DNA of 64,000 nt from Luteimonas aestuarii (GCF_004357985.1 NZ_SMTF01000004.1:124001-188000); one strand, 5' to 3'; counted from the first letter of the stretch, positions 1 to 11,726 are shown. Numbers and translations: made by a program. The notes: generated from the sequence alone by a model not told the origin.

Positions 1-434
1 GGGGGCATCGCCATCGCATCCGGATCCCTTGCTGCCGCACTGATCGAACTGGAGCGCCGGCAGCCGCTGAATGCGCTGACCGGCGCCACCCACGCCGCCG
101 CATGGGCCGATGCCGAAGGCCGGCTGCTGCTGGTACGCGAGGACGTGGGCCGGCACAACGCGCTGGACAAGCTGATTGGTGCCATGCAGGCCGCCGACAT
201 CGATGCCGGCAGCGGCTTCTGCGTCGTCACCAGCCGCGCCAGCTACGAAATGGCGATGAAGGCCGCGCAGTCGGGCATGCCGATGCTGGCCGCGATCTCC
301 GCTCCCACCGCACTTGCCATCGCGCTTGCAGACAGCGCCGGCATGACCCTGGTCGGCTTCGCGCGGGGCGATGGCTGCGTGGCCTATGCGCACCCGCATC
401 GCCTGCACGCGTCGCCGCTGGCAGAATCCTCGCC

Positions 435-438
<4 letters not shown>
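1..438 (+). CDS. fdhD: Formate dehydrogenase accessory sulfurtransferase FdhD (5' end outside window)
   Basis: C-terminal 145 residues of FdhD, which passes sulfur from a cysteine desulfurase to the molybdenum cofactor of formate dehydrogenase-type enzymes in the cytoplasm. The diagnostic stretch REDVGRHNALDKLIG is present, followed by the conserved core SRASYEM and a C-terminal GFARGDGCVAYAHP. The N-terminal part, including the CxxC loop used for sulfur transfer, is cut off by the window edge. The stop overlaps the start of the next gene (ATGA, 435-438), so the two are translationally coupled, and the neighbour is exactly the kind of molybdenum enzyme FdhD serves. Identification is firm. Confidence 0.95.
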
Positions 439-2766
<2,328 letters not shown>

Positions 2767-2780
<14 letters not shown>

Positions 2781-3024
2781 CCAGGCCCCGTTGCGGACTG
2801 CGCTGCTGGCCGAGCTGGCGGCGCACCCCGAGGGCGTGTCGCTGCCACGGCTGTGCAAGCGGCTCGGCGTGCGGATGAGCGTGCTGCTGCGGGAGCTGGC
2901 GTGGCTGGGCGATGGCGACATAGGCGGCATCCACGCCGAAGGCCTCGTCCAGGTGTCGTCCGAGGGCGAACGGCAGGTCGCGCGGTTGACCGGCCTCGGG
3001 CACGAAGCGGACGGCAGCGGCTGA
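2767..3024 (+). CDS. Small winged-helix-like hypothetical protein
   Basis: An 85-residue protein starting MSSSDQAPLR, in a different frame and overlapping the end of the oxidoreductase by 14 bases, so very likely co-translated with it. The pattern ALLAELAAHPEGVSLPRLCKRLGVRMSVLLRELAWLGD resembles a short winged-helix DNA-binding fold (helix, turn, recognition helix). It is the third gene of the fdhD-YdeP unit and may be a regulator or partner of the molybdoenzyme, but this is inference from position. I do not recognise a named family. Confidence 0.65.
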
Positions 3025-3049
3025 GCTGGCCATCGCGCGAGGGATGACC

Positions 3050-4273
3050 TCAGTCGCCGCCTGTCATCGCCGCGATGGCTTCAGCGGCAGGCGCTGGCCT
3101 TCCGTGCAGGTAGCCCTGGTAGCGGTCGCAGCCCATTTCGGCCAGTAGGGCCAGCGTCTGCGCGGACTCGACGCCTTCGGCCACCACTTGCGCCCCGATG
3201 CCGTGCGCCAGCGATACGGCGGCAGCTGCAAGCTGCCGGCTGCGGGTGTTGACGGTGATGTCCTGGATGAAGCTGCGGTCGAGTTTGACCTCGTCGACCG
3301 GGAACTCACGCAGGTAGGCCATCGACGAGTATCCGGTGCCGTAGTCGTCGATGGAGATGGCGACACCCGTCGCATGCAGCTCGCGGAGCACTTCGGACAG
3401 TGCCGGCATATCCGATACGAAGGCGGTTTCGGTCACCTCCACCTTCAGCGCAGACGCGGGAACGCCCCACAGTGCCAGCGCTGCCGAAAACGCGGCCACG
3501 ACATCATCTTCCAGGACCGCGCGCGGAGACAGGTTGATCGAAAAGACCAGCGTTGGATTCTCACGAAGCGCCGGAGCGCAGGCGCGCAACGTCCCATGGA
3601 GGCTCCAGTGCGTGAGCGGCCCGATCAACCCGGTCTGTTCGGCCGTGGCGATGAAGCGCTCGGGCGCGACCCATGCATCCCGATGCCGCCAGCGCGCCAG
3701 CGACTCGAAACCGTGCAGGCGACCGTCACGCACGGATCGGATTGGCTGCAGCCAGATGGCCAGGTGGTTGGCGGCAATCGCTTCGCGCAGCGCGTCGTGG
3801 GACACCAGCTGTCGTTCGACCGAAGAATTGAAGGCATGGCGCTCTGCCGTCTGGACCGCTTCCAGCGTCGCCTCGTCCGCCCGCCGGCAGAGGGTAACCG
3901 GATCGGTGCCATCGTGCGGCCGGGTCGCCACGCCCACGGCGATGTTCGCGCGCACGGGGTGGCCGCAGACTTCAAGCGGCGCGCGCGCCGCACGCGAAAC
4001 TTTTCCCGCGGCAAGCGCGGCGTGCTGGCGCTGCTTCAGGCCGGGCAATACCATCGCAAAATCGCACTCGCCGATGCGGAACAGGCGATCCACCGGTCGC
4101 AATGCCTCGCGCAAGCGGTGTTCCAGCGCAGTCGCCAATGCCTCGCCGGCGGCGTATCCGAACAGCATCTCGAAATCACGCAGACGCTGCGTCCGCAGTA
4201 CCAGCACGCCGATGCAGCCACCGTCACCATCGGTCTCGGCCACGCAGGCAAGCAGCGCGTCGCGATTCAGCAT
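3050..4273 (-). CDS. Cyclic-di-GMP phosphodiesterase (degenerate GGDEF + EAL)
   Basis: A 407-residue cytoplasmic protein with an N-terminal GGDEF-like domain (about 20-145) and a C-terminal EAL domain (about 160-400). The cyclase signature has decayed to GECDF (68-72), so this half should not make c-di-GMP. The EAL half keeps the residues needed for hydrolysis: Glu190 in ESLAR (for EAL), Asn247, Glu279, Asp309-Asp310 in DDYGTGYSS, Lys330, Glu366 and Gln386. No membrane segment or sensor domain is seen. It lies 41 bases downstream of the HD-GYP gene on the same strand, so two c-di-GMP degrading domains are probably co-transcribed. Confidence 0.9.
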   Translation of the reverse strand: MLNRDALLACVAETDGDGGCIGVLVLRTQRLRDFEMLFGYAAGEALATALEHRLREALRPVDRLFRIGECDFAMVLPGLKQRQHAALAAGKVSRAARAPLEVCGHPVRANIAVGVATRPHDGTDPVTLCRRADEATLEAVQTAERHAFNSSVERQLVSHDALREAIAANHLAIWLQPIRSVRDGRLHGFESLARWRHRDAWVAPERFIATAEQTGLIGPLTHWSLHGTLRACAPALRENPTLVFSINLSPRAVLEDDVVAAFSAALALWGVPASALKVEVTETAFVSDMPALSEVLRELHATGVAISIDDYGTGYSSMAYLREFPVDEVKLDRSFIQDITVNTRSRQLAAAAVSLAHGIGAQVVAEGVESAQTLALLAEMGCDRYQGYLHGRPAPAAEAIAAMTGGD

Positions 4274-4314
4274 GGCATACCACCCCGGGTGGCGGCGACC
4301 GGCATCCTGGACAC

Positions 4315-5523
4315 CTACAGGTACAGCTCGCGCGGATCAAGGCCGTACGCGCCTGGCTCGAGGCCGCGGATGATCTTCAATCGCGACTCTGGCAGCGCCT
4401 TCCGATCGGCAAGCATCAGGTCGACCGGGATGAACTGGTCGCGCAGCGCCTTGCTGGCATCGGTCAGCAGCATCAGCGTCGGGCGGAGGCGCCGGACGCG
4501 GTTCTGCGCCATCACCACGGCCACTTCCCCACTGTCGAGCTCGACCAGGCTACCCACCGGATAGATGCCCATGCACTGCATGAACTTTTCCACCAGTTCG
4601 GCCTGGAAGCCATGCCCGCACTGCCGGTAGAGCTGCTGCAACGCATCGTGCCGCGAAATCGCACGGCGGTACGGCCGATCCGAGATCATGGCGTCATAGC
4701 TGTCCACGAGGCCGGCGATCCGGCAATGCAGCGGAATCTCCGTGCCGACCGTTCCCGCCGGGTATCCGCTGCCATCATGCCGTTCGTGATGGCCCTGGAT
4801 GATCTCGAGCACTGCCACGTCATGCAGGCCCGATGCCGCATACAGCGCTGCACTGGTCTGCACATGCTCGCGCACGATGTGGCGTTGGTCGGCAGGCAGC
4901 GGGCCGCCATGGGCAAGTATTTCCGCCGGCACATGGATCATGCCGATATCCATCAGCAGGCAGCCGGCGGCGATATCGGCCAGCTCGGACTCCTCGAGGC
5001 CCAGCTCGCGGCCCAAGGCCACCGACAGTGCGCTGCAGTTGACGGCATGTCCGTAGGCGTAATCGTCATGCTTGCGCAGGGCCTGCAGCCAGAAGAACGC
5101 ATCCGGATGGCGCGCGAGGCTGCCCATGATGGGCTGGACCACGGCATCGGCGACGCGCCGGTCGATCCTGCCGCCTTCGCGCAGGATCGAATAGATCTCC
5201 GCCACGCCTGCCGTGGCGCGTTCCAGTGCACTGGCAGCGTGCGGAACGGCGGCGAGCACGTCCACCCGCGGACGCGCCGTGTTCGACGGTGCCCCGGCGC
5301 CGGCTGGTCCCGACGCCAAGAGGCCTTCATCCACGTCGACGCTCTTTTCCACATCGATGAAGACGTGCCTGCAACAACGCTTGAGCTGCTCGATTTCGCC
5401 TTCCCCCTCGACCAGGAAGCCCTGGAGCAGGAACGGCGTACCAACCCAATCGCGATCGAGCCGGCACACGAACATGCCGGCACGCAGTTGGTCGACCTCG
5501 ACCCGGCGTTCCTCGATTTGCAT
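4315..5523 (-). CDS. DUF3391 + HD-GYP domain protein with altered HD motif
   Basis: A 402-residue protein: N-terminal DUF3391 domain (MQIEERRVEVDQLRAGMFVC, about 1-65) and HD-GYP domain (about 155-340). HD-GYP enzymes hydrolyse c-di-GMP at a two- or three-metal site. The GYP half is intact, HHERHDGSGYP at 245-255, but the HD pair reads Met191-Asp192 (LLMDIGM) instead of His-Asp, so one metal ligand is missing. Start 5523 was chosen because DUF3391 begins there; the open frame extends to 5778 but that extension is not domain-like. It may have reduced activity or act as a c-di-GMP receptor. Confidence 0.88.
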   Translation of the reverse strand: MQIEERRVEVDQLRAGMFVCRLDRDWVGTPFLLQGFLVEGEGEIEQLKRCCRHVFIDVEKSVDVDEGLLASGPAGAGAPSNTARPRVDVLAAVPHAASALERATAGVAEIYSILREGGRIDRRVADAVVQPIMGSLARHPDAFFWLQALRKHDDYAYGHAVNCSALSVALGRELGLEESELADIAAGCLLMDIGMIHVPAEILAHGGPLPADQRHIVREHVQTSAALYAASGLHDVAVLEIIQGHHERHDGSGYPAGTVGTEIPLHCRIAGLVDSYDAMISDRPYRRAISRHDALQQLYRQCGHGFQAELVEKFMQCMGIYPVGSLVELDSGEVAVVMAQNRVRRLRPTLMLLTDASKALRDQFIPVDLMLADRKALPESRLKIIRGLEPGAYGLDPRELYL

Positions 5524-5865
5524 CCACTGTTTTCCCGGACCGGCGCCCCAAGACACCGGTCGACATGATGCTGGACAGCAAGTGGAATTAGAAGAGGACA
5601 CATGGCGTGAGGAAGGGATGAAGGCCAATCCAGTGCGTTCGCTGTACCGCCCACCTTCATCCCCGCCACGGCGCCGAAGAAGTGGCGGAGATGTCGCGGG
5701 TCTGCGTCCGATCCTGACAGACACGGGTTCAGCCATTGCCAGTCGCCGCCCCCCATCCCGTCGGGAACTGTCATCCATTCAGCATGACCATCGGCACGCG
5801 CCACGATTGGCATCGACACGCAAGCTGCGACAAGATCGTGGCATTCCCCCGGCAGGAGCATGCAC
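5524..5865. other. Intergenic region between divergent HD-GYP and aldo/keto reductase genes
   Basis: About 340 bases separating two divergent transcription units. It must hold promoters for both, but I could not pick out convincing -10/-35 pairs, operators or a small gene. No repeat was noticed. The open frames crossing it lack coding character. Confidence 0.5.
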
Positions 5866-6846
5866 ATGACCCACCGTCGCGACTTCCTCACCAGCGTCGG
5901 CCTTGCTGCCACCGGGCTTGCCCTCGCCCCCCTCGCCGCCTGCAGCCAGGATGCGCCGCGGGTGCCATCGACCCCGCTGGACAAGCCGCTTGGCGCAATC
6001 GCCGATGCCACGCCGCTGTCCGCCGCCTTGCTGGCGCGACCGATCCCGTCCTCCGGCGAAATGCTGCCGGTGATCGGTGCCGGCACGTCGGGCAGCTACG
6101 AAGTGCCGCTGGCTTCCGGCGAATTCCAGGACCTGCGCGAGGTCGCGAAGGTGTTCTTCGACGGCGGTGCCACCGTGATCGATACGTCGCCCAACTATTC
6201 CAATGCAGAAGACGTGGTGGGCGCGCTGCTGGAAGACGGCGGCTGGCGCGACCGCTGCTTCCTGGCCACCAAGCTGGCCGCCGACAGTCGCGATGCGCTG
6301 GAACGGCAATGGGCCGATTCACTGCGCCGGCTGCGCACCGATCGCGTGGAGCTGCTGCAGGTCCACAACCTGCGCAACCTCGGCCAGGCCCTGCCCTACG
6401 CCCGGGAACTGCAGCAGCAGGGGCTGGCCAAGTACATCGGCATCACCCATTACCTGGAAAGCGGCCATGCCGAAACCGCACGCATCATGCGCGATGAATC
6501 ACCGGACTTCGTGCAGATCAACTATTCGGTCAATGCGCCGCAGGCGGCGCGCGCGATCTTCCCGTTGGCGCAGGAACGCGGCATCGCCGTGGTCGTGAAC
6601 CGTGCCTTCGATGACGGCAGGCTGTTCGCGATGGTGCGCGACAAGCCGCTGCCCGGCTGGGCGGATGACGTCGAAGTCACCTCCTGGGCGCAGCTGTTCC
6701 TGAAGTTCGTGGTCAGCCATCCGGCGGTCACCGTGGTCATCCCGGCCACGGGCAGGCCCGAGCGGCAGGCCGACAACCTGCGTGGCGGCATCGGTCCACT
6801 CCTTGACGAGGAACAGCAGGCCGAACTGGTCCGGACATTCGCGTGA
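5860..6846 (+). CDS. Tat-exported aldo/keto reductase, probable lipoprotein
   Basis: A 328-residue aldo/keto reductase (NADPH-dependent carbonyl reductase fold). The N-terminus is a twin-arginine signal, HRRDFLTSVGLAATGLALA, followed by a lipobox-like LAAC, so the enzyme is probably exported folded and may be lipid-anchored. The catalytic tetrad of the family is recognisable: Asp and Tyr in DTSPNYSNAE, Lys in LATKLA and His in LQVHNL. Starts at 5860 and 5866 are both possible because MHM gives two close ATGs. Substrate is unknown. The next gene starts 18 bases downstream on the same strand. Confidence 0.88.
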   Translation: MHMTHRRDFLTSVGLAATGLALAPLAACSQDAPRVPSTPLDKPLGAIADATPLSAALLARPIPSSGEMLPVIGAGTSGSYEVPLASGEFQDLREVAKVFFDGGATVIDTSPNYSNAEDVVGALLEDGGWRDRCFLATKLAADSRDALERQWADSLRRLRTDRVELLQVHNLRNLGQALPYARELQQQGLAKYIGITHYLESGHAETARIMRDESPDFVQINYSVNAPQAARAIFPLAQERGIAVVVNRAFDDGRLFAMVRDKPLPGWADDVEVTSWAQLFLKFVVSHPAVTVVIPATGRPERQADNLRGGIGPLLDEEQQAELVRTFA

Positions 6847-6864
6847 TGCCGGCCGGAGTCGTCC

Positions 6865-8199
6865 ATGCGTGAGCGCATCGCCGGGCTGTTCAACCTGCGC
6901 CGCGACGAAGTGGCGCCGGTGCTCATCGCCGCGTTCTTCTTCTTCTGCATCCTCACCGCGCTGATGATGCTGCGCCCGGCGCGCGACGCGCTGGGCATGC
7001 GCAGCGGCCTCGACAGCATCCGCTGGCTGTTCATCGGTACCGCGGTGGTTACGCTGATGGTCAATCCGATGTTCGGCTGGCTGGTCGCGCGCTTCCGCCG
7101 CCTTCAGTTCATTTCCGCCACCTATGTCTTCTTCATCGCCAGCCTGTGCGGATTCTGGGCGTTGCTGGTATTCGCGCCGGGGATGGTCGGCGAACGCAGC
7201 GGGCAGGTGTTCTACGTCTGGTTCAGCGTGTTCAACCTGTTCGTGACGATGGTGTTCTGGGCGCTGCTGGCGGACCGCTTCAGCAGCGACCAGGGCAAGC
7301 GGTTCTTCGCACTCATCGCGGTGGGCGGCACCCTGGGCGCGATCTTCGGGCCATGGCTGGCATCGCGCCTGGCTGAACCACTGGGCACCGCGAACCTGCT
7401 GCTGGTGGCCTCGCTGTTCCTGGCATTGGCGATCGTGGCGGCATGGTTGCTGGTCCGGGTGCGGCCTGACCGCGCCACGCCCCTGGACGCCACGACTGCC
7501 GTGGCAACACGCAACGAGGAAGCCGTGCGTATCGGCGGCAACGCCTGGGCGGGCATCCGCGCGGTGTTCTCGTCGCCCTACCTCGCCGGCATCGCCGGCT
7601 ATGTGCTGCTGATGACGGTGGTGGCGACCTTCATCTATTTCACCCGGCTGCAGATGGTGGCCGCCGCCACCGACGACCTCGACGCGCAAACCGCGATGTT
7701 CGGCAACATCGACATGTGGACGCAGGTCGCGGTGCTGTTGCTGCAGCTCACGTTGACCGGCCGCATCATCAAGCGCTTCGGTCTGGGCGTGGCGCTGGCA
7801 CTGCTGCCGCTGGCGATGGCGCTGGGCTTCATCGGCCTGGCGGTCTACGGCTCGTTCGCCGTGCTGGTCCTGCTGGAAGCGGCCAACCGCGCCTTCCAGC
7901 GCGGCCTGACGCGCCCGGCACGCGAGGCGCTGTTCACCGTGGCCAGTCGTGAGGACAAGTACAAGGCCAAGGCCTTCATCGACACCTTCGTCTATCGCGC
8001 CGGCGACGTGGTCGGTGCGCAGACCGAAGGCCTGCTGGGCCGGCTGGGACTGGCGCTGGGCGGGCTGGCCAGCGTGGTAGTGCCGCTGGCGGTGGTGTGG
8101 GCGGCGCTGGGCCTGTGGCTGGGGCGCGAGCAGAACCGACGCGCCACCGCATCCGTGGTGCTGGCGTCTCCACCCTCCGACGGTGCATCGCCCCGCTGA
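6865..8199 (+). CDS. MFS / nucleotide-exchanger-like (Npt1/AAA family) transporter
   Basis: A 444-residue inner-membrane protein with about 11-12 hydrophobic helices. The N-terminal pattern AAFFFFCILTALMMLRPARDALGM resembles the start of ATP:ADP-antiporter-related MFS proteins (Npt1/Npt2 type) found in many free-living proteobacteria. Despite that relationship, substrates of the free-living members are not known, so nucleotide transport is not claimed. It follows the aldo/keto reductase by 18 bases and is probably in the same operon. It converges on the Pr6Pr gene at 8225. Confidence 0.8.
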   Translation: MRERIAGLFNLRRDEVAPVLIAAFFFFCILTALMMLRPARDALGMRSGLDSIRWLFIGTAVVTLMVNPMFGWLVARFRRLQFISATYVFFIASLCGFWALLVFAPGMVGERSGQVFYVWFSVFNLFVTMVFWALLADRFSSDQGKRFFALIAVGGTLGAIFGPWLASRLAEPLGTANLLLVASLFLALAIVAAWLLVRVRPDRATPLDATTAVATRNEEAVRIGGNAWAGIRAVFSSPYLAGIAGYVLLMTVVATFIYFTRLQMVAAATDDLDAQTAMFGNIDMWTQVAVLLLQLTLTGRIIKRFGLGVALALLPLAMALGFIGLAVYGSFAVLVLLEAANRAFQRGLTRPAREALFTVASREDKYKAKAFIDTFVYRAGDVVGAQTEGLLGRLGLALGGLASVVVPLAVVWAALGLWLGREQNRRATASVVLASPPSDGASPR

Positions 8200-8224
8200 C
8201 ACCCGTCCAGGGGTTGCGTCGCCA

Positions 8225-8875
8225 TCAGCCTGGCCGCATGTTTCCGCGCTGCGGCCAGCGACGATCCAGCCACACCAGCAGCGCACCGAAGGCGATGAAG
8301 ACGGCGGTCACGGACAGCGCGTTGCGCAACACCGTGCCGATGCCCAGCGCGCCGACATCGATGAAGGGATAGGGATACTCGCCTGCCCAGCTGCCGCGCC
8401 ACAGCGCCCAGGCCAGGTAGGCCAGCGGAAACGGCAGCCACCATGCCAGGTCGGTCCACGACAAGCGGCGATGCGGCACCGCCCAGGCCCACCATCCGAC
8501 GTAGGCCAGGGGCACGGCGTAATGCAACGCCGCGTCGGCCAGCCATTGCGCGCCCTGCGGCTGCCAGAGCGGCCGCAGCACCGTGACGTAAACGAAGCCG
8601 ACGATGGCGATGTACAGCGCCACCGCACCCAGCGCGCGCGGGCGCGCCATCCATGCCATGTCGCGCCCATGCGCGACCGTGATGCAAGCCAGGGCAACCA
8701 GGGTATTGCCGAGGATGGTGAAGTAACTGAAGAAACGGATGGTCGCCAGTGCGGCACCGTCCGGCGCCGCGCGCAGCAACAAGACGTACTGCAGCACCAG
8801 CGCCCCGCACGCCAGCCCGGCCACCAGGCCCGCGGTCAACCGCGCCCCTGTTCGCCATCCCCCCATCTCGTGCAT
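8225..8875 (-). CDS. Pr6Pr family integral membrane protein
   Basis: A 216-residue protein with six predicted membrane helices. The motif FFSYFTILGNTLVA near residue 50 is typical of the Pr6Pr (FAR-17a/AIG1-related) membrane family. The pattern YPYPFIDVGALG near the C-terminus is also family-like. Function of the bacterial members is not established. The start at 8875 (MHEMGGWR) is preferred because the upstream extension lies inside the neighbouring cyclase gene; 8866 is an alternative. Confidence 0.82.
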   Translation of the reverse strand: MHEMGGWRTGARLTAGLVAGLACGALVLQYVLLLRAAPDGAALATIRFFSYFTILGNTLVALACITVAHGRDMAWMARPRALGAVALYIAIVGFVYVTVLRPLWQPQGAQWLADAALHYAVPLAYVGWWAWAVPHRRLSWTDLAWWLPFPLAYLAWALWRGSWAGEYPYPFIDVGALGIGTVLRNALSVTAVFIAFGALLVWLDRRWPQRGNMRPG

Positions 8876-8930
8876 GTCCCTTCCCCCGAAAGCGCGTGGC
8901 GCGCATCCCGCGCGGCACGGCCGCAAAGCG

Positions 8931-10001
8931 TCAGCCAACCACCACCTGGTCCCGGCCCGCGCGCTTGGCGGCGTACATCGCCTCGTCGGCGCGCTTGAAC
9001 ATGGCCTCGACCGTATCGTCGCGGCGACGGAACTGGGCCACGCCAATGCTCACCGTCACCGGCAAACCCACCGGCAACATGGCGATCGACTGGCGGACGA
9101 ACTCGCACTGCAACCGCGCCTCGTCGGCATTGCAATCCGCGAGCAGCAGCACGAACTCCTCGCCGCCATGGCGTGCAGCGAGGCCATTTCCGGCGAACTG
9201 CGAGCGCAGCATCCCGCCGATCGCCACCAGCACCTCGTCGCCCATCGCGTGCCCGTGGATATCGTTGATGGTCTTGAAATGGTCGATGTCCAGCATCGCC
9301 ACCGACAAATGCTGCCCATCGCGCAGCGAACGCTCCATCGCCATCGACAGCGCCGCCGCGAACGCGCGCCGGTTGGGCAGGCCGGTGAGGGGATCGGTGC
9401 GGGTCTGCTCGGCCAGGTCCGCGTTCTGCTGCTCCAGTTCGTCCTGGTAGTGCTGCAACTGCTGTTCGTACCATTCTCGCTCGCGCAGCTGCAATCCCAG
9501 CGCACGGCTGACGCGACGCAGTTCCAGCAGCCGCGTGACCTGTCGCGACAGCGCCTGCATGGCCTCGACCTGGTAGGGCTCGAGCTGCCGCGGCTTGTCG
9601 TCCATCACGCACAGCGTCCCCAGCGCGAACCCCTCGCTGGTCACCAACGGCGCGCCGGCATAGAAACGGATGCCGTCGGGCGCCGTGACATACGGGTTGC
9701 CGGAGAAGCGCGCATCGGCGGTGGCGTCGTCGACGATGGTCATCGCATCCGGCTGAAGGATGGCGTGGGCGCAAAATGCGCAGTCGCGGCTGGTCTGCGC
9801 GTCGTCGATGCCCACCCGCGCCTTGAACCACTGCCGGTCGCTGTCGACCAGGCTCACCGTGGCCATTGGCACCGCGCAGATCGCCGCGGCGATCGCGACC
9901 AGGTCGTCGAAGCCCTGCTCGGGGGCGCTGTCGAGGATGTCGAGGCTCTGCAGCGCCTGCAGCCGCCCCTGCTCGTTGTCCGGTTTGGAGGGTTTGATCA
10001 T
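8931..10001 (-). CDS. GAF-GGDEF diguanylate cyclase
   Basis: A 356-residue cytoplasmic cyclase that makes c-di-GMP from two GTP. A GAF sensor domain (about 20-165, with CAFCAHAILQPDAMTIVDD and FYAGAPLV) is followed by a short coiled coil (about 170-200) and a GGDEF domain (about 203-355). The active-site loop is intact, GGEEF at 279-283, with LDIDHFKTIND as the metal/GTP-binding strand. The RxxD product-inhibition site normally five residues before GGEEF is absent (GNGLAAR here), so allosteric feedback is probably weak. The ligand of the GAF domain cannot be told from sequence. Confidence 0.93.
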   Translation of the reverse strand: MIKPSKPDNEQGRLQALQSLDILDSAPEQGFDDLVAIAAAICAVPMATVSLVDSDRQWFKARVGIDDAQTSRDCAFCAHAILQPDAMTIVDDATADARFSGNPYVTAPDGIRFYAGAPLVTSEGFALGTLCVMDDKPRQLEPYQVEAMQALSRQVTRLLELRRVSRALGLQLREREWYEQQLQHYQDELEQQNADLAEQTRTDPLTGLPNRRAFAAALSMAMERSLRDGQHLSVAMLDIDHFKTINDIHGHAMGDEVLVAIGGMLRSQFAGNGLAARHGGEEFVLLLADCNADEARLQCEFVRQSIAMLPVGLPVTVSIGVAQFRRRDDTVEAMFKRADEAMYAAKRAGRDQVVVG

Positions 10002-10144
10002 GCCTGGTCGTGACGCGGGCCCGCGCCGAGTATGCCATCGGTACGCGTGTGTCCCGCGTCGGCACCAATCCGGAAACCGCGACCATCCGCACGTTGCGTG
10101 CCCGGACGCAGCTATGCTGGCGATTGTCGACCCGTTGCCTCCGC

Positions 10145-11095
10145 ATGACCTCGCACGACCCCGCCCGAACCGCCCACCTGCAGATCCACCTCTGCGTGCT
10201 GTTGTGGGGCTTCACCGCCATCCTCGGCAAGCTGATCACCCTGGCGGCCCTGCCGCTGGTGTGGTGGCGCATGCTGTTGGTCGTTGCGGCCCTGCTGCTG
10301 GTGCCACGCGTCTGGCGCGGATTGCGCGCGATGCCGGCCCGGTTGATGCTGGCCTATGCGGGCGTCGGCGTGCTGGTGGCCCTGCACTGGCTGACGTTCT
10401 ACGGCGCGATCAAGCTGGCCAATGCCTCGGTCGCCGCCACCTGCATGGCGCTGGCGACGGTGTTCACCGCGCTGGTGGAACCGCGCCTGGCGAACCGCCG
10501 CTTCTCGCGCACCGAGCTGCTGCTCGGCATCGCGGTGCTGCCAGGCGTGGCGATGGTCGTGGGCGGCCTGTCGCCGGACATGCGCATCGGCGTGGCGGTG
10601 GGTGCGCTTTCGTCCCTGTTCGTCGCCTTCTTCGCCTCGCTCAACAAGCGATTGGTGCAACACGCCGACCCGCTCACCGTGACCACGGTGGAACTCGGCG
10701 CCGGCACAGTCGCACTGACGCTGCTGGCGCCGGCGATGCCGTGGATATTCCCCGCCTTCGCCGGCGACCTGCTGGTGCTGCCATCGACCGGGGATGCCGG
10801 TTGGCTGCTGCTGCTCGCCTTCGCCTGCACCCTGTTCCCGTTCGCGCTGTCGTTGGTGGCACTGCGCCACATCAGCGCATTCACCGCACAGATGGCGGTG
10901 AACCTGGAGCCGGTCTACGCCATCGTGCTTGCGATGCTGCTGCTGGGCGAACAGCATGAACTGACCGGGCTGTTCTACGCAGGCGTGGCGATCATCCTGA
11001 TGGCGGTGTTCGCACATCCCCTGCTGCAGCGGCCGCGCCGGATCGACCATGTCGAGGTGCTGGGCACGTCCGAGGCCAAGCGCATCGGCGATTGA
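10145..11095 (+). CDS. EamA/DMT family permease
   Basis: A 316-residue inner-membrane protein with ten hydrophobic helices and two EamA repeats, the layout of drug/metabolite exporters. HLCVLLWGFTAILGKLI opens the first repeat. The second repeat ends with LRHISAFTAQMAVNLEPVYAIVLAMLLLGE, the typical EamA pattern with a Pro-x-hydrophobic-Glu segment. Start 10145 (MTSHDPART) is chosen because it directly precedes the first helix. Substrate is not predictable; members export amino acids and other metabolites. Confidence 0.88.
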   Translation: MTSHDPARTAHLQIHLCVLLWGFTAILGKLITLAALPLVWWRMLLVVAALLLVPRVWRGLRAMPARLMLAYAGVGVLVALHWLTFYGAIKLANASVAATCMALATVFTALVEPRLANRRFSRTELLLGIAVLPGVAMVVGGLSPDMRIGVAVGALSSLFVAFFASLNKRLVQHADPLTVTTVELGAGTVALTLLAPAMPWIFPAFAGDLLVLPSTGDAGWLLLLAFACTLFPFALSLVALRHISAFTAQMAVNLEPVYAIVLAMLLLGEQHELTGLFYAGVAIILMAVFAHPLLQRPRRIDHVEVLGTSEAKRIGD

Positions 11096-11147
11096 ATCCA
11101 GCCCACGGCGACTGTGACATTCCGCCTGCCGGCGCGAACCACCCGGC

Positions 11148-11705
11148 ATGACAGGCATCACCACCCCCGCAGGCAGCGAGCACATGGACCACACCGGGCG
11201 GCGCACGGCACGCGAGACCGAGCAGGCGTTCCCCGCGCTCCTCGATCGCCATCGCGGCATCGTGCTGAAGGTGGCCGCCACCTATGCACGCGATCCGCAC
11301 GACCGCGCCGACCTGGCGCAGGAGATCGCCGCGCAGCTGTGGCGGGCATGGCCGCGCCATGACGCCACGCGCAGTTTCCCGACCTGGATGTACCGCATCG
11401 CGCTGAACGTCGCCATCGACCATGTGCGGGCCACGGCGCGACGCAGCCGCCATTCGGTGCCGCTGGACGAAGCGCTGCACGAGGTCGCCGATCCGGTCGA
11501 TGCCGGCCATGAGGCGCGCGCCGGCGTACAGGCGCTGCTGCGCTTCATCGACGCACAGAAGCCGCTCGACCGTGCCCTGTTGATGCTCTACCTCGAGGAG
11601 TGCAGCACGCGCGAGATCGCCGAGGTACTGGGGCTGTCGGAAAGCAACGTCACCACGAAGGTGAACCGCCTCAAGCAGCGCATCCGCGACCACGTCGCCC
11701 GCTGA
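11148..11705 (+). CDS. ECF-type RNA polymerase sigma factor
   Basis: A 185-residue sigma-70 family factor. Region 2 is seen as RADLAQEIAAQLWRAWPRHD...FPTWMYRIALNVAIDHVR and region 4 as ECSTREIAEVLGLSESNVTTKVNRLKQRI, the helix-turn-helix that reads the -35 element. ATG 11148 gives 185 residues; ATG 11184 (MDHTGRR) would give 173 and is also possible. The next gene begins about 20 bases downstream and encodes a membrane protein, the usual sigma/membrane-partner pairing, although no anti-sigma zinc motif is visible in it. Confidence 0.9.
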   Translation: MTGITTPAGSEHMDHTGRRTARETEQAFPALLDRHRGIVLKVAATYARDPHDRADLAQEIAAQLWRAWPRHDATRSFPTWMYRIALNVAIDHVRATARRSRHSVPLDEALHEVADPVDAGHEARAGVQALLRFIDAQKPLDRALLMLYLEECSTREIAEVLGLSESNVTTKVNRLKQRIRDHVAR

Positions 11706-11726
11706 GACCATCCACACGACTTGCCG

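Noticed and set aside
6499..8286. Long minus-strand frame opposite the MFS protein
   Set aside because: Composition and lack of domain features mark it as the complement of the real gene.
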